A stretch of 64,000 nucleotides of DNA from Natronomonas moolapensis 8.8.11 (GCF_000591055.1 NC_020388.1:930001-994000); one strand, 5' to 3'; positions 23,557 through 33,088 are shown, counted from the first letter of the stretch. Notes: generated by a model not told the origin, from the sequence alone. Program-made: numbers and translations.

Positions 23557-24915
23557 GTGCGGTTGTTGCACTACTCGGACATCGAGAACGCCCACGACGA
23601 CCCGGCGACGATCGCCGGTCTGGCCGGGACGATCGAGTCGCTTCGCGACGGTCGGACGCTCGTCTGCGGCACCGGCGACGACGTCGCCCCCGGCGTCCTC
23701 CCGCTCGTTTCGGAGGGAGAGATCGCGTTGGAATTCTTCGGAGCCGTCTCGCCGGACGTCGAGACCTTCGGCAACCACGACTTCGATTTCGGCCCCGATC
23801 GGACGGCGGAGATCGTCCGTCGGTCGCCACAGCGGTGGCTCTCTGCGAACGTTCGCCGTGGCGGGGAGCCCTTCGCCGGGGTCGATCCGTGGTGCATCGA
23901 GTCCGCCGGCGGTTCGACAGTCGGGTTCTTCGGGGTGACCGACCCGACCACGCCGTCGATCGGCGACGACGGCGACCTCGCGTTCGCCGATCCGATCCCG
24001 GCGGCCCGGGAGGCGATCGGGGCGCTCCGCGAGCGCGGCGTCGATCGCGTCGTTGCGCTGTCGCACCTCGGCCGGGACGACGACCGCCTCGCCGCGACCT
24101 GCGACGTCGACGTCGTCCTCGGCGGGCACGTCCACTCCGAACGGGTCGAACGCATCGGCGAGACGGTGCTTACCCGCCCCGGAAGCGGCGGCGGGACGCT
24201 GTTGGAGATCGATCTCCCGAGCGGCGAGGTGACGCGTCACGACGTCACCGACGGCCCCGTCGACGCCGAGTTGGCGGCCCGGTACCGAGAGCGGCTCGCG
24301 GGAGCCGGCCTCGACACCGTCGTCGGGCGGGTCTCTGAGCCGATCGCCCGGACGGACGCCGAGGCGTTTCGAGGCGAGAGCCGCGTCGGGAACTTCGTGG
24401 CCGACGCCTACCGGTGGGCGGCGACGGAAGCCCTCGGGACGGACCCACCAGTGATCGGACTGCAAAACAGCGGCGGGATCAGGACCGGCCCGCCGCTGTC
24501 CGGAACGGTCACCGCTGCCGACCTGGTCGGTCTCGTCCCGTTCGACGAACCGCTCGTGGTCGCCGAACTCGGCGGCTCCGAACTGCGGTCGGTATTCGCG
24601 GAAGCGGCCGACACCCCCGGGTTCGGCGAGGCCGACTGGTGGCACGCCCACGTCTCCGGGGCCGAACTGCGTTATGACCACGGCGACGGCGGACTGTGCG
24701 AGGCGACCGTCGCCGGAACACCGATCGACGGCGGCGACACCTACCGCCTCGCGGTGTCGGCGTTCCTGCTCGCGACCGATATCGAGTTCCCGACGCTGGG
24801 ACGCGAGCACGTCGTAGAACGGCTCGACACCCAATACGAGGTCCTCATCGAGTACGCCGATACCGTCGGGATCGACCCGACCCTCGACGGACGCATCGTC
24901 CGAACCGGCGTGTGA
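23557..24915 (+). CDS. 5'-nucleotidase/2',3'-cyclic phosphodiesterase-like metallophosphatase
   Basis: A 452-residue two-domain hydrolase. The N-terminal calcineurin-like metallophosphatase domain shows LLHYSDIEN, the metal-binding TFGNHDFDFG and GGHVHSE. The C-terminal 5'-nucleotidase domain carries LQNSGGIRTG (substrate loop). No signal peptide or Tat motif is visible, so it is probably cytoplasmic, unlike many bacterial relatives. The GTG at 23557 begins directly at the first domain strand (VRLLHYSD); an upstream TTG at 23530 adds nine unlikely residues. Confidence 0.88.
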   Translation: MRLLHYSDIENAHDDPATIAGLAGTIESLRDGRTLVCGTGDDVAPGVLPLVSEGEIALEFFGAVSPDVETFGNHDFDFGPDRTAEIVRRSPQRWLSANVRRGGEPFAGVDPWCIESAGGSTVGFFGVTDPTTPSIGDDGDLAFADPIPAAREAIGALRERGVDRVVALSHLGRDDDRLAATCDVDVVLGGHVHSERVERIGETVLTRPGSGGGTLLEIDLPSGEVTRHDVTDGPVDAELAARYRERLAGAGLDTVVGRVSEPIARTDAEAFRGESRVGNFVADAYRWAATEALGTDPPVIGLQNSGGIRTGPPLSGTVTAADLVGLVPFDEPLVVAELGGSELRSVFAEAADTPGFGEADWWHAHVSGAELRYDHGDGGLCEATVAGTPIDGGDTYRLAVSAFLLATDIEFPTLGREHVVERLDTQYEVLIEYADTVGIDPTLDGRIVRTGV

Positions 24916-24968
24916 CGCCCGTCGGACCGACCGGAAGCTTCAGGAAGCGGGCCGTACTTCCCCCGGTA

Positions 24969-25370
24969 ATGACGCTCGTGGTCGTGCCCGTCAGATACCC
25001 GCTCTCGCGACACTCCCGGGCGACACTCGAACGCGCGATCGAAGTTACGAGCGAGCACGACGCCGACCTCACCGTATTACACGTCAATCTTTATCAAAAC
25101 GACGAGACGGTCACGAGAGCGGAGCTGAAATCGGCCGTCGAGGCGGTGTTCGGCCGCCTCGACCGCGCTAGATACGTCGTCCGGCCCGGATTCTTGGTCG
25201 AGGAGACGATCCTCGATGAAGTCGCAGCCGAGGACGCCGACTACGTCGTTATCGGACGGAAACAGGCCGGACGATGGCGGCGCATGGTCCGACAACTGAT
25301 CGACGACCCCGATATCGAGGGGTTTCTCCGGAGCAAACTCGACTGCGACGTCATCACCGCGAGCGCCTGA
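24969..25370 (+). CDS. Universal stress protein (UspA-like)
   Basis: A 133-residue UspA-fold protein: TLVVVPVRYPLSRHSRATLERAIEVTSEHDADLTVLHVN, then DYVVIGRKQAGRWRRM near the nucleotide-binding position. The usual G-x2-G-x9-G-S/T loop is not clean, so ATP binding is uncertain. It follows the nucleotidase gene after 53 bases in the same direction. Confidence 0.8.
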   Translation: MTLVVVPVRYPLSRHSRATLERAIEVTSEHDADLTVLHVNLYQNDETVTRAELKSAVEAVFGRLDRARYVVRPGFLVEETILDEVAAEDADYVVIGRKQAGRWRRMVRQLIDDPDIEGFLRSKLDCDVITASA

Positions 25371-25455
25371 GGACCGTTGTTCGGGGCGCCGCCCCCGGAA
25401 GCGCTGGCTCTTTGTCTCGACAGTACCGGTCTGCTCAGTTCGCCCTCGCGGTACG

Positions 25456-27216
25456 TCAGCCGCCGAGGCGCTCGGCGGCGCGGTCGGCGAGTTCGCGGCG
25501 GTCGTCGTGGGTCCGCCGGCTGTCCGTGCGGTACTCGATCACCCGCGTCCCGTCGGTCTCGACCGACTCGGCGTACAGCTCCCGGAATCGACGCCGGTCG
25601 TCCGTCCGGGCGAACGCGAGGTCATAGAGGGCCGCCGAGTGTTCGAAGTCGAGACCGTGCGGTGTTCGGAACCACTCCTCGAAGCGTTCGTGCTCCTCGA
25701 TCGGCAGGAGATGAAAAATCCCGCCGCCGTCGTTGTTGAGACAGACGATCGTCGCATCGACGCCGGCGCGCGCGATTGCGAGCAGCCCGTTCATATCGTG
25801 GTAGTAGGCGAGATCACCGGTCACGAGCACGAGCGGGTCGTCAGTCCCATGCCCAGCGCCGAGCGCCGTCGACGTGATTCCGTCGATTCCCGAGGCCCCG
25901 CGGTTGCCGAGGACGGTCAACTCGGCCTCGCGAGGGCGGCCGAACCGATCGAGGTCCCGGACCGGCATCGAGTTCGAGACGAACAGCGTCGCGGGATCGG
26001 GCGCGAGGTCGGTAGCGTCGGCGAGCACCGCACCCTCCGGTGGCTCCTCGCCACCGACAAACGACCAGTAGGCGGCCTCGAGGTCGGCAAGCTTCGCCGC
26101 GAACGCACCGGAATCGCGGCCGACGGCGTCGGCGAGGTCGGCGGCGACTCGCGTCGGATCGGCGACGAGGAGATCGGTAGCGGCGAACGTCGCCTCCCGC
26201 CACCCGCCGGCGGGATCGACGAGGAACTGCCTCGCCCCCGAATCGCGGAGATAGCGTCTGAGCGGCTTCGAGGTCGGCGACGCGCCGAAGCGGACGACCA
26301 CGTCCGGCGTCGACTCGAGCACCGATACGTAGCCGTCGTAGCCGCCACAGACCGGAATGTCGCCCGTGTGTGGGCCGAACCGATGACCCGACAGCGGGTC
26401 GGCCACGACCGGAAACTCACTTGCTCGGACGAACGCGGCCAGCGCCTCCGGACTCGGAGTCGAGCGATCTGCGGGGCCACAGACGACGAGACCGGCCTCG
26501 GCGTCCGCGACTGCCTCGGCGACCGCGTCGCGGTCGGCCGTCGAAAGCGTCGCTTCACCCCGCGTCACCGCGACGAACGACCCCTTCCGGCCCGCGACCG
26601 CGGGGCGCTCGTCGGCGTCGAACCCCTCGGGCAGCGAGCCGTCGGGCACGCCCTCGGGAACCGCCCCCTCGGTCGCGGTTGGCTCCAGGGGTTTCCGGAA
26701 CGGGACGTCCAGGTGGACCGGCCCGGATGGGACGCCGGTCGCGGTCGCGACTGCCCGGGCGAGCGCCGTCCGGAGCGACCGAAGTTTCCGGTCGGCGGCT
26801 TCGGGTTCGGGGAGCTTGCGGTACTGCCGAACCGACCCGCCGTAGAAGCGCTCCTGGTCGATCGTCTGGTTCGCGCCGCTGTCGGCCAACTCCGGCGGGC
26901 GGTCGGCGGTCAAGAGCACCATCGGGACCCGCGCCGAGTCGGCCTCAACGACCGCCGGGTGGAGGTTCGCAAGCGCGGTCCCGGAGGTGCAGACGACCGG
27001 GGCCGGTCGACCCGTCCGTTTCGCGTAGCCGAGCGCGAAGAAGCCGGCCGAGCGCTCGTCGAGGTGGGAGACGGCCTCGATATTCGGGTGGCCCGACAGC
27101 GCGACCGTCAGCGGCGTCGACCGCGACCCCGGACAGATGACGGCGGTTTCGACGCCGGCCTCCGCGAGTTCGTCGGCGACGATCTCCCCCCACAGCGTGT
27201 TGAGCTCCCCGGCCAT
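25456..27216 (-). CDS. menD: 2-succinyl-5-enolpyruvyl-6-hydroxy-3-cyclohexene-1-carboxylate synthase
   Basis: A 586-residue thiamine-diphosphate enzyme that joins isochorismate and 2-oxoglutarate in menaquinone synthesis. The N-terminal catalytic-glutamate region CPGSRSTPLTVAL, then TSGTALANLHPAVVEAD and the C-terminal ThDP loop VTGDLAYYHDMNGLLA...NNDGGGIF are in family order. It starts four bases after menF stops, so the two form an operon. ThDP supply connects it to the thiE-thiM pair 13 kb away. Menaquinone is the likely acceptor for the sdh complex. Confidence 0.95.
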   Translation of the reverse strand: MAGELNTLWGEIVADELAEAGVETAVICPGSRSTPLTVALSGHPNIEAVSHLDERSAGFFALGYAKRTGRPAPVVCTSGTALANLHPAVVEADSARVPMVLLTADRPPELADSGANQTIDQERFYGGSVRQYRKLPEPEAADRKLRSLRTALARAVATATGVPSGPVHLDVPFRKPLEPTATEGAVPEGVPDGSLPEGFDADERPAVAGRKGSFVAVTRGEATLSTADRDAVAEAVADAEAGLVVCGPADRSTPSPEALAAFVRASEFPVVADPLSGHRFGPHTGDIPVCGGYDGYVSVLESTPDVVVRFGASPTSKPLRRYLRDSGARQFLVDPAGGWREATFAATDLLVADPTRVAADLADAVGRDSGAFAAKLADLEAAYWSFVGGEEPPEGAVLADATDLAPDPATLFVSNSMPVRDLDRFGRPREAELTVLGNRGASGIDGITSTALGAGHGTDDPLVLVTGDLAYYHDMNGLLAIARAGVDATIVCLNNDGGGIFHLLPIEEHERFEEWFRTPHGLDFEHSAALYDLAFARTDDRRRFRELYAESVETDGTRVIEYRTDSRRTHDDRRELADRAAERLGG

Positions 27217-27220
27217 GCGG

Positions 27221-28558
27221 TCACTCCAGTTCGTCGAGGATCGGTCGGTATTTGAGTTGGACCTCGTCCCACTCGCGGTCGGGATCGGAGTCCTCGACGA
27301 TGCCGACGCCGGCGAACAGCGTGGCCGTCGGGCCGCGGGCGAGCGCCGACCGGATCGCGACCGCAAAGGAGCCGTACCCGGCGGCATCGAACCACCCCAC
27401 GGGAGCCGCATACCACCCCCGTTCGAACGGCTCGGTGTCGCGGATCGTCCGTAACGCCTCCGTCGGCGGCAACCCACCGACGGCGGGAGTCGGGTGCAGG
27501 GCCTCGACGAGGTCCAGTACGTGCTCGTCGTCGGTGAGTTCGGCGGTGATCGGCGTCTCGATGTGCTGGACGGTCGCCAGCCGGCGGATCGAGCGCTCCC
27601 CGGTGCGGACCGAGGCGGCGTAGGGCGCCAACTGCGAGCGAACCGCGTCCGCAACGAGCTCGTGTTCGTGGACGTTCTTTTCGTCGGCGAGAAGCTCCGC
27701 GGCCAGCCACTCGTCCTCCTCCGGGGTGTCACCCCGGCCGGTCGTCCCAGCGAGCGCGCCCGTCTCGACCGTTCGCCCGCTCCGTCCGACGAGCCGCTCC
27801 GGCGTCGCCCCGAAGAACCCTCCGGAACCGTCGTCGGGTTCGATGAGAAATCGATAGCAGTCGGGGTAGCGCCGTTCGAGCCGCGTGAGCGTCGCCGGCA
27901 TCGAGAGCGGTCGCTCGAGCGACGTCCGGAGCGCCTGCGCGAGAACGACTTTCCGGAGTTCGCCGGCTGCGATGCGATCGGTCGCGGCGACGACGCTCTC
28001 GCGCCACTCGGCCTCGGAGGTCGTCCGGGTTCGCCCGGCGATTCCGGGGGGCGTTCCGACCGACCCCGGATCGGGGAGCGTCTCGAACTGGTCGGCCGCC
28101 TCCTCGAGGCGACGCTCGACGGCTCCGGGGGTGGCACCGATACCGTTGACCGTCAACCACGCCTCCTCGCCGGCGTAGGTCACTTGCGTGCGTGGGAGGA
28201 CGAACTTCGCCCCGGGATACCCCTCCCAGGGTGCCGTCTCGGTGTGCTCGTCGTGGAAGGCGAACCCACCGAACAACCGCGGGCGGGCCGCGAGCGCACC
28301 GGCGTGGACATCGCCGACGGAGAACAGCTCCGTTGCGGCCTCCCGGATCGCCCGAAACCGGTCCGGGCCGTCCGCTCGGATCGTCGTCGCCGATCCGCTC
28401 CCGATGACCGTCGCCTCGCCGGGAGCCGACCAGAACGTTCGTGGCGAATCCGCCACCGAGAGCACTGCACGCCGATCCGGGACCGTCGACAGCTTCGTGG
28501 CCCTGCTCACGAGCCCCCGGGTCCGCGGGGCCGCTTTCTCGCTACCCAACGGTTCCAT
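27221..28558 (-). CDS. menF: Isochorismate synthase
   Basis: A 445-residue chorismate-utilising enzyme converting chorismate to isochorismate, the entry to menaquinone synthesis. The C-terminal ~270 residues carry the chorismate-binding fold (FLIEPDDGSGGFFGATPERLVG, ETGALAGTTGRG, HPTPAVGGLPP and the final GVGIVEDSDPDREWDE). ATG at 28558 is used; an upstream in-frame start at 28579 is less likely. First gene of the menF-menD pair. The absence of anthranilate-synthase tryptophan-site residues and the menD linkage favour MenF over TrpE. Confidence 0.92.
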   Translation of the reverse strand: MEPLGSEKAAPRTRGLVSRATKLSTVPDRRAVLSVADSPRTFWSAPGEATVIGSGSATTIRADGPDRFRAIREAATELFSVGDVHAGALAARPRLFGGFAFHDEHTETAPWEGYPGAKFVLPRTQVTYAGEEAWLTVNGIGATPGAVERRLEEAADQFETLPDPGSVGTPPGIAGRTRTTSEAEWRESVVAATDRIAAGELRKVVLAQALRTSLERPLSMPATLTRLERRYPDCYRFLIEPDDGSGGFFGATPERLVGRSGRTVETGALAGTTGRGDTPEEDEWLAAELLADEKNVHEHELVADAVRSQLAPYAASVRTGERSIRRLATVQHIETPITAELTDDEHVLDLVEALHPTPAVGGLPPTEALRTIRDTEPFERGWYAAPVGWFDAAGYGSFAVAIRSALARGPTATLFAGVGIVEDSDPDREWDEVQLKYRPILDELE

Positions 28559-28615
28559 TATCGATCTTTGGGCCCCCACCGTCTTAGGTTACGTGTTCAC
28601 CGACAGTCCCGTCCG

Positions 28616-28894
28616 TTACAGTTTGGACTCGGCGTCGTCGGCGAGCTCTTCCATCCGCTTGCCGATCCGTCCCGCGTCGGAGAACTCGTCCTCGGCCATC
28701 ACGTTCGCGAGAGCGTTCCCGAGGACGAACACCGCGTGTTTGTGCTCGCTCTTCGATTTGTGTACGTCCTCGGGTGTCACGTCGAGTTCGCCGTAAGGGT
28801 CGAACACGGAGCTGTCGATTTCGTCCATCCCGTCGAAGTGTTCCATGATGGAAACCATCTTCGCGTGTAGTTCTAGGAGCTCGTCTTTGTGCAT
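28616..28894 (-). CDS. UPF0058 family protein
   Basis: A 92-residue helical protein beginning MHKDELLELHAKMVSIMEHF, the hallmark of the UPF0058 family found across Euryarchaeota. Function is unknown. It is acidic, has no cysteine and no membrane segment, and its length is normal. It lies just upstream of menF in the same direction, separated by 57 bases, which may hold the menF promoter. Confidence 0.85.
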   Translation of the reverse strand: MHKDELLELHAKMVSIMEHFDGMDEIDSSVFDPYGELDVTPEDVHKSKSEHKHAVFVLGNALANVMAEDEFSDAGRIGKRMEELADDAESKL

Positions 28895-28990
28895 ACTCGT
28901 GGATACTGCTACGCGCCGTTTAACACTTGTGCGCCACGAGGACGCACACAGCGCTCGACGGACCGAACGGCTGGCGGGCTGTCGCCGGTT

Positions 28991-29206
28991 TCAGAAGACG
29001 TACTCGTCGTCGTGGCCCATCATCCCGTCTTCTTGGAACCCCGGCTCGTCCTCGTCGTCCATCGGGCCGCTCGTCTTGTAGGCGCGAAGCCCGGTCGACA
29101 GGAGTTCCTCTATCGCCTCCTCGCGGTTGACGAACTCGCCCTCCTCGACGAGTTGTGCGATCTGCATCTCCAGGTGCTCCGGGACAGTGAGTTGTACCTT
29201 CGGCAT
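28991..29206 (-). CDS. Ribbon-helix-helix protein (DUF7120-like), paralogue 2
   Basis: A 71-residue CopG-type protein with the same architecture as the gene at 14783-15022: strand MPKVQLTVP, helices LEMQIAQLVEEGEF and NREEAIEELLSTGL, and an acidic tail ending in DDEYVF. A strong TATA box (29233-29243) about 30 bases upstream suggests an essentially leaderless message. The two paralogues probably bind related sites or form heterodimers; that is inference. Confidence 0.82.
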   Translation of the reverse strand: MPKVQLTVPEHLEMQIAQLVEEGEFVNREEAIEELLSTGLRAYKTSGPMDDEDEPGFQEDGMMGHDDEYVF

Positions 29207-29232
29207 CGGCTCACGTTCCGGTTCGGGGATGG

Positions 29233-29243
29233 TATATTTAAAT
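29233..29243 (-). promoter_or_regulatory. TATA box of the second ribbon-helix-helix gene
   Basis: ATTTAAATATA on the minus strand is centred about 32 bases before the ATG at 29206, placing transcription start within a few bases of the start codon. Confidence 0.6.
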
Positions 29244-29391
29244 CTATCGAGAGATTTTCCGGCGGCGCAAACTCAGGCCCGCAGTACTGAAAGATTATTT
29301 TTTCATCTCAGCAAAGCAAATTCGGAAGGACCGAACCGGCGAGGGACTCCCAAAGCGACAGCCATAGACGTTCGCCGGTTCGATTCGATCC

Positions 29392-29979
29392 ATGAAGGAC
29401 GTGACCGACCTCCACGAGGAGTTCGACGGCGACCGGCTCCCCCCGGGGCAGCGAGAGACGTCGTCGTTCCCCGTGCTCTCGAAGGGCGAAACGCCGTCCG
29501 TGCCGACCGATCCGGCGCTCGAGGTGTGGGGTGCGGTCGACGAGGAACGATCGATGCGGCTCGGGGAGCTCCGACGCCTCGGCGCGGAGCGTCAACGCCA
29601 GGATTTTCACTGCGTGACCGGGTGGTCGCGGCTCGGCTGCGTCTTCGAGGGGCTTCCGTTCCCGACGCTCGCGGATCACGTCGGCGCGCGCTCCGAGGCG
29701 ACCCACGTACTGTTTCACGCTCACGACGGATACACGACCGACTTGCCGCTTTCGACGTGTCTCCGCGAGGAAGTGCTTTTGACCTGGGCGCTCGACGGCG
29801 AACCGATCCCGGCCGACCACGGCGGCCCGCTCCGCGCCGTCACCCCACACAAGTACGCATACAAGGGTTCGAAGTGGCTGTCGGGGGTCGAGTTCCTGAC
29901 CGAGCGCGAGCCCGGATACTGGGAACGGCGCGGCTACTCGGGAACGGCAAACCCCTGGAACGAGGAGCGATACGGGTGA
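29392..29979 (+). CDS. Sulfite-oxidase-like molybdopterin oxidoreductase
   Basis: A 195-residue single-domain enzyme of the sulfite oxidase/YedY (MsrP) superfamily. QDFHCVTGWSR contains the cysteine that ligates molybdenum, and PHKYAYKGSKWLSGVEF is the conserved C-terminal cofactor-binding block. There is no Tat signal peptide, so it is predicted to be cytoplasmic, unlike MsrP. It has no adjacent heme subunit. The substrate could be an oxidised sulfur compound, but this is not determinable. Confidence 0.85.
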   Translation: MKDVTDLHEEFDGDRLPPGQRETSSFPVLSKGETPSVPTDPALEVWGAVDEERSMRLGELRRLGAERQRQDFHCVTGWSRLGCVFEGLPFPTLADHVGARSEATHVLFHAHDGYTTDLPLSTCLREEVLLTWALDGEPIPADHGGPLRAVTPHKYAYKGSKWLSGVEFLTEREPGYWERRGYSGTANPWNEERYG

Positions 29980-30045
29980 GACCGACGGCGTTCGAAGCGC
30001 GATTCGGGCCGAAGGATTAATCTCTCGGAGACTGAAGCCCACAAC

Positions 30046-31062
30046 ATGGCTGGTCCCACGCGCGTGTTGCTCGTCGACGACGATCCCTCTCTCGCCGATC
30101 TCATGGCCAGCCAACTGGCCGATATCGGCGACCGATTCTCGATCCGAGTCGAGACTGACCCGAGCGACGCGCTCGAAGCGGTCGAGACCGGACGGTTCGA
30201 CTGCGTCGTCAGCGACCACCACATGCCCAGGATGACCGGCCTCGAGTTGCTCCGATACGTTCGCGAGATGGACCCCGACCTCCCGTTTATTCTCTTTACG
30301 GCCCGTGGGAGCGAGGAGATCGCGAGCGAGGCCGTCTCGGAGGGCGTGACGGACTACTTCCGGAAACGCCGCGGGTCCGACCAGTGGCACGTCCTCGCCA
30401 ACCGGATCGAGAACGCCGCCGCCAGGTACCGCGCCGAAGAGGCGGTTCAGCGCCGCGAGTCCGCGCTCCGGGAGTTGGCCCGAACCGTGATCGACAGCGT
30501 CTCGACCCCCATCGAGGCGCTCTGCGAACTCGGCTGTCGGACCCTGAAGGTCGAGTACGGCGCGCTGTTGACCGGCACCGACGGGAACGCCGAAATTCTC
30601 GTCGAGAGTGCCGAAAAGGATTTTCCGTTCCAGACCGGAGACGGGGTGCCGCTATCGGACGGCGTTGACGATCTGACCGTCGATGGCAACGGCATCGTCG
30701 CTGTCGCCGCGGACGAGAGCGAGGAGACGGGGTTTTCCTCCTACATCGGCATCCCGGTGTCCGTCGGCGAACGCCGATACGGGACGCTCTGTTTCTGTGA
30801 CCGTGGCGACCGGACGGAGTTCGCCGCCTGGGAGCGCGCCTTCGTCGAGTTGCTCGGTGATTGGCTCGGGCACGAACTGACGAGCGAGTGGGCACGCGAT
30901 CAAAGCGACGCGGTCCGGTCGGCGCGCGGTCGGGTCGAACGCGCGCTCGGCGCGCTCGAGAACGACGACGACGAGGCGGCCCGCAACGAACTCATCGAGG
31001 CATACGACCTTCTGGACCGAGCCCCTCCGGCGGCGGCTGCGGTCTCGATCGAACTGTCCTGA
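30046..31062 (+). CDS. Response regulator with GAF domain
   Basis: A 338-residue signalling protein. Residues 5-120 form a receiver with acidic pocket DDD (11-13), phospho-acceptor D57 (CVVSDHHMP) and T/K switch positions (FTARG, YFRKR). A helical linker (~125-155) follows, then a GAF sensor domain (~155-280) ending EYGALLTGTDG...GTLCFCDRG. A C-terminal helical tail completes it. There is no kinase or HTH domain, so the output is unclear; HTH-10 or kinase partners are common in haloarchaea. Monocistronic. Confidence 0.86.
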   Translation: MAGPTRVLLVDDDPSLADLMASQLADIGDRFSIRVETDPSDALEAVETGRFDCVVSDHHMPRMTGLELLRYVREMDPDLPFILFTARGSEEIASEAVSEGVTDYFRKRRGSDQWHVLANRIENAAARYRAEEAVQRRESALRELARTVIDSVSTPIEALCELGCRTLKVEYGALLTGTDGNAEILVESAEKDFPFQTGDGVPLSDGVDDLTVDGNGIVAVAADESEETGFSSYIGIPVSVGERRYGTLCFCDRGDRTEFAAWERAFVELLGDWLGHELTSEWARDQSDAVRSARGRVERALGALENDDDEAARNELIEAYDLLDRAPPAAAAVSIELS

Positions 31063-31081
31063 ACCCGGTCTGTCGGGGCGT

Positions 31082-32134
31082 TCACCCCTGGTCGCGAGCC
31101 CCGGCCACGCAGTCCTCGAGCGGGGCCATGAGTTCGTCGGCGACCGTGTAGGGGTCGGTGTCCTTCCGCAGCACGCGGTCGATGTACCCCTCAAGGCCGC
31201 CTCGGGCCGCCAGTTCGTCCTGTAACAGCGCCGCAGTGTCCTCCCGCAGCAGTGTCTTGATCTCGGCCTCATAGCGCTGTCTGGCCTGCGCCTCGAGTTC
31301 ACCACTCTCGGAGAGCCAGCCGACGTGTTCGTCGATTGTTCCGAGGAACTCCTCGATTCCTTCGCCGGTCTTCGCGACCGTCTCGACGATCGCCGGTTGC
31401 CACCCCTCCTCGTCGCCGGGACCCCGACCGACCGCGCCGTCGTCGGTGTCAGCCAACGCGTCCGCGCCGTGGTGGCCCGCCATCGGCGACGCGTCCCGCA
31501 TCCCGATCATCTCCTGTAGCTCCATCACTGTCCGGTCGGCGCCGTCCATGTCGGCCTTGTTAACGACGAAGATGTCGGCGATCTCTAAAATACCGGCTTT
31601 GAGCATCTGGATGTCGTCGCCCGATCCCGGTGGGACGAGCACCGACACCGTATCGGCCGTTTTGACGATCTCGATCTCGTTTTGTCCCGCACCGACAGTT
31701 TCGACGATGATCTTGTCCTTGCCGAAGGCGTCGAGGGCCTTCACGGCGTCCGTCGTGGCCGTCGAGAGCCCGCCGAGCGATCCACGGGCCGACATCGACC
31801 GAAAGAAGACGTCCATGTCGCCGACGTTCGAGCCCATCCGGATCCGGTCGCCCAGCACCGCGCCGCCGGTAAACGGCGAGGAGGGGTCGATCGCGATGAC
31901 GCCGACCGTCTCGCCGCGTTCGCGGTACGTCGCCGCCATCTTGTCGACGAGCGTCGACTTTCCCGCACCTGGCGAGCCGGTGATTCCGATGACTTCCGCG
32001 TTGCCGGTGTGTTCGTGCAGTTGTGAGACGAGATCGCGATACCCCGGCGATCGGTTTTCGATCTTCGTGATCACGCGCGCGAGCGCCCGATGCTTGCCCG
32101 CCAACAGCTCGTCGACGAGTGTGTCCTCGGACAT
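31082..32134 (-). CDS. meaB: Methylmalonyl-CoA mutase-associated GTPase
   Basis: A 350-residue G3E GTPase that loads and protects adenosylcobalamin in methylmalonyl-CoA mutase. Walker A GITGSPGAGKST (~45-56), switch VETVGAGQNE and base-specificity NKADMDGAD are visible; the C-terminal helical arm mediates dimerisation. It directly abuts the gene for the B12-binding mutase subunit, whose stop is adjacent to this ATG. The large catalytic subunit is not in the window. Confidence 0.93.
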   Translation of the reverse strand: MSEDTLVDELLAGKHRALARVITKIENRSPGYRDLVSQLHEHTGNAEVIGITGSPGAGKSTLVDKMAATYRERGETVGVIAIDPSSPFTGGAVLGDRIRMGSNVGDMDVFFRSMSARGSLGGLSTATTDAVKALDAFGKDKIIVETVGAGQNEIEIVKTADTVSVLVPPGSGDDIQMLKAGILEIADIFVVNKADMDGADRTVMELQEMIGMRDASPMAGHHGADALADTDDGAVGRGPGDEEGWQPAIVETVAKTGEGIEEFLGTIDEHVGWLSESGELEAQARQRYEAEIKTLLREDTAALLQDELAARGGLEGYIDRVLRKDTDPYTVADELMAPLEDCVAGARDQG

Positions 32135-32551
32135 CTATCGCTCGGGCGCGTTCTCGCGGACGAACTCGATCGTCTCCTCCATCGTCGAACCGGGGCCGAA
32201 GATGTTGGCGACGCCGGCCTCATAAAGCTCCTCGCGGTCGCCGTCGGGGATGATCCCGCCCACGATCACGAGCGTGTCGTCCAGGGCGTCGTACTCCTCG
32301 AGCCCGTCCATGATCTTCGGGACCAACGTGTCGTGGGCTCCCGAGAGGATCGAGATTCCGAGCACGTCGACGTCCTCTTGAACGGCGGCCTGGACGATAT
32401 CGTCGGGTGATTTGTGCAGTCCGGAGTAGATGACCTCGAACCCGGCGTCCCGGAAGGCCCGCGCGATGACGTGTGCACCGCGGTCGTGGCCGTCGAGGCC
32501 GACTTTCGCTACCAGACACCGGATCGTTCGCTGCTCTTGCTCCGTGCTCAT
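32135..32551 (-). CDS. Methylmalonyl-CoA mutase cobalamin-binding subunit
   Basis: A 138-residue B12-binding protein, the small subunit of the split archaeal mutase that interconverts methylmalonyl-CoA and succinyl-CoA. VAKVGLDGHDRGAHVIARAF holds the DxHxxG motif with the cobalt-ligand histidine; SILSGAHDTLVPKI and VVGGIIPDGD complete the fold. An in-frame ATG at 32560 adds three residues, and either start is possible. Its operon with meaB implies propionate or odd-chain fatty-acid metabolism. Confidence 0.92.
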   Translation of the reverse strand: MSTEQEQRTIRCLVAKVGLDGHDRGAHVIARAFRDAGFEVIYSGLHKSPDDIVQAAVQEDVDVLGISILSGAHDTLVPKIMDGLEEYDALDDTLVIVGGIIPDGDREELYEAGVANIFGPGSTMEETIEFVRENAPER

Positions 32552-32728
32552 AGTTCGCATTACCGGGGGTAGGTGTTTGACTTTAACGGAGCGTCCGGGA
32601 GTGTTCGGCGAGATTGGGGTTTCACAACTGCGATTGTATTCGGCCGGTCAGAATGGGACGATTCCGCACACGCCCCGCGGCTTCGATGGCTTTATGAATC
32701 GCGTCGGGATACTACCGAGTGCGTTCGA

Positions 32729-32800
32729 GGGCTCGTAGATCAGTGGTAGATCATCCCCCTGGCACGGGGAAGGCCCCGGGTTCAAATCCCGGCGAGTCCA
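32729..32800 (+). tRNA. tRNA-Ala (anticodon GGC)
   Basis: Complete cloverleaf: acceptor GGGCTCG/CGAGTCC with one G-U pair, anticodon stem TCCCC/GGGGA enclosing CTGGCAC (anticodon GGC), T arm CCGGG-TTCAAAT-CCCGG, discriminator A and no encoded CCA. A TTTATGA element about 35 bases upstream is a plausible promoter. A DHH-phosphoesterase remnant lies downstream. Confidence 0.94.
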
Positions 32801-33088
32801 TTCCTTCGCACACTTCGTTCGGCCAGCCGTAGACTCGCCGACCGTTTCCACGAGCGGGGCCTCACAAGACGAGCAACGTGCTCTTTCGGTGTTCTCGAAG
32901 CTGGAGACTTCGCTCGGTACCGGCGCGAATCCGTCCCATCCGCCCGCTCAGTACTGACCACTCGGGTTTCAACACAGCGGACGCATATCCCACAGGGCAC
33001 ACTGCCGAGAGCAGAACGTCGAATTGGCCGATGCGGGAGATGGATGGCGATCAGTCCCACCCGTAGGCCAACCAAGAGCGCCCGCGTC
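32801..33088. other. Spacer between tRNA-Ala and the DHH remnant
   Basis: I see no gene, repeat or tRNA fragment here. The sequence is less GC-biased in places and has no plausible promoter for the remnant that follows. Confidence 0.4.
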
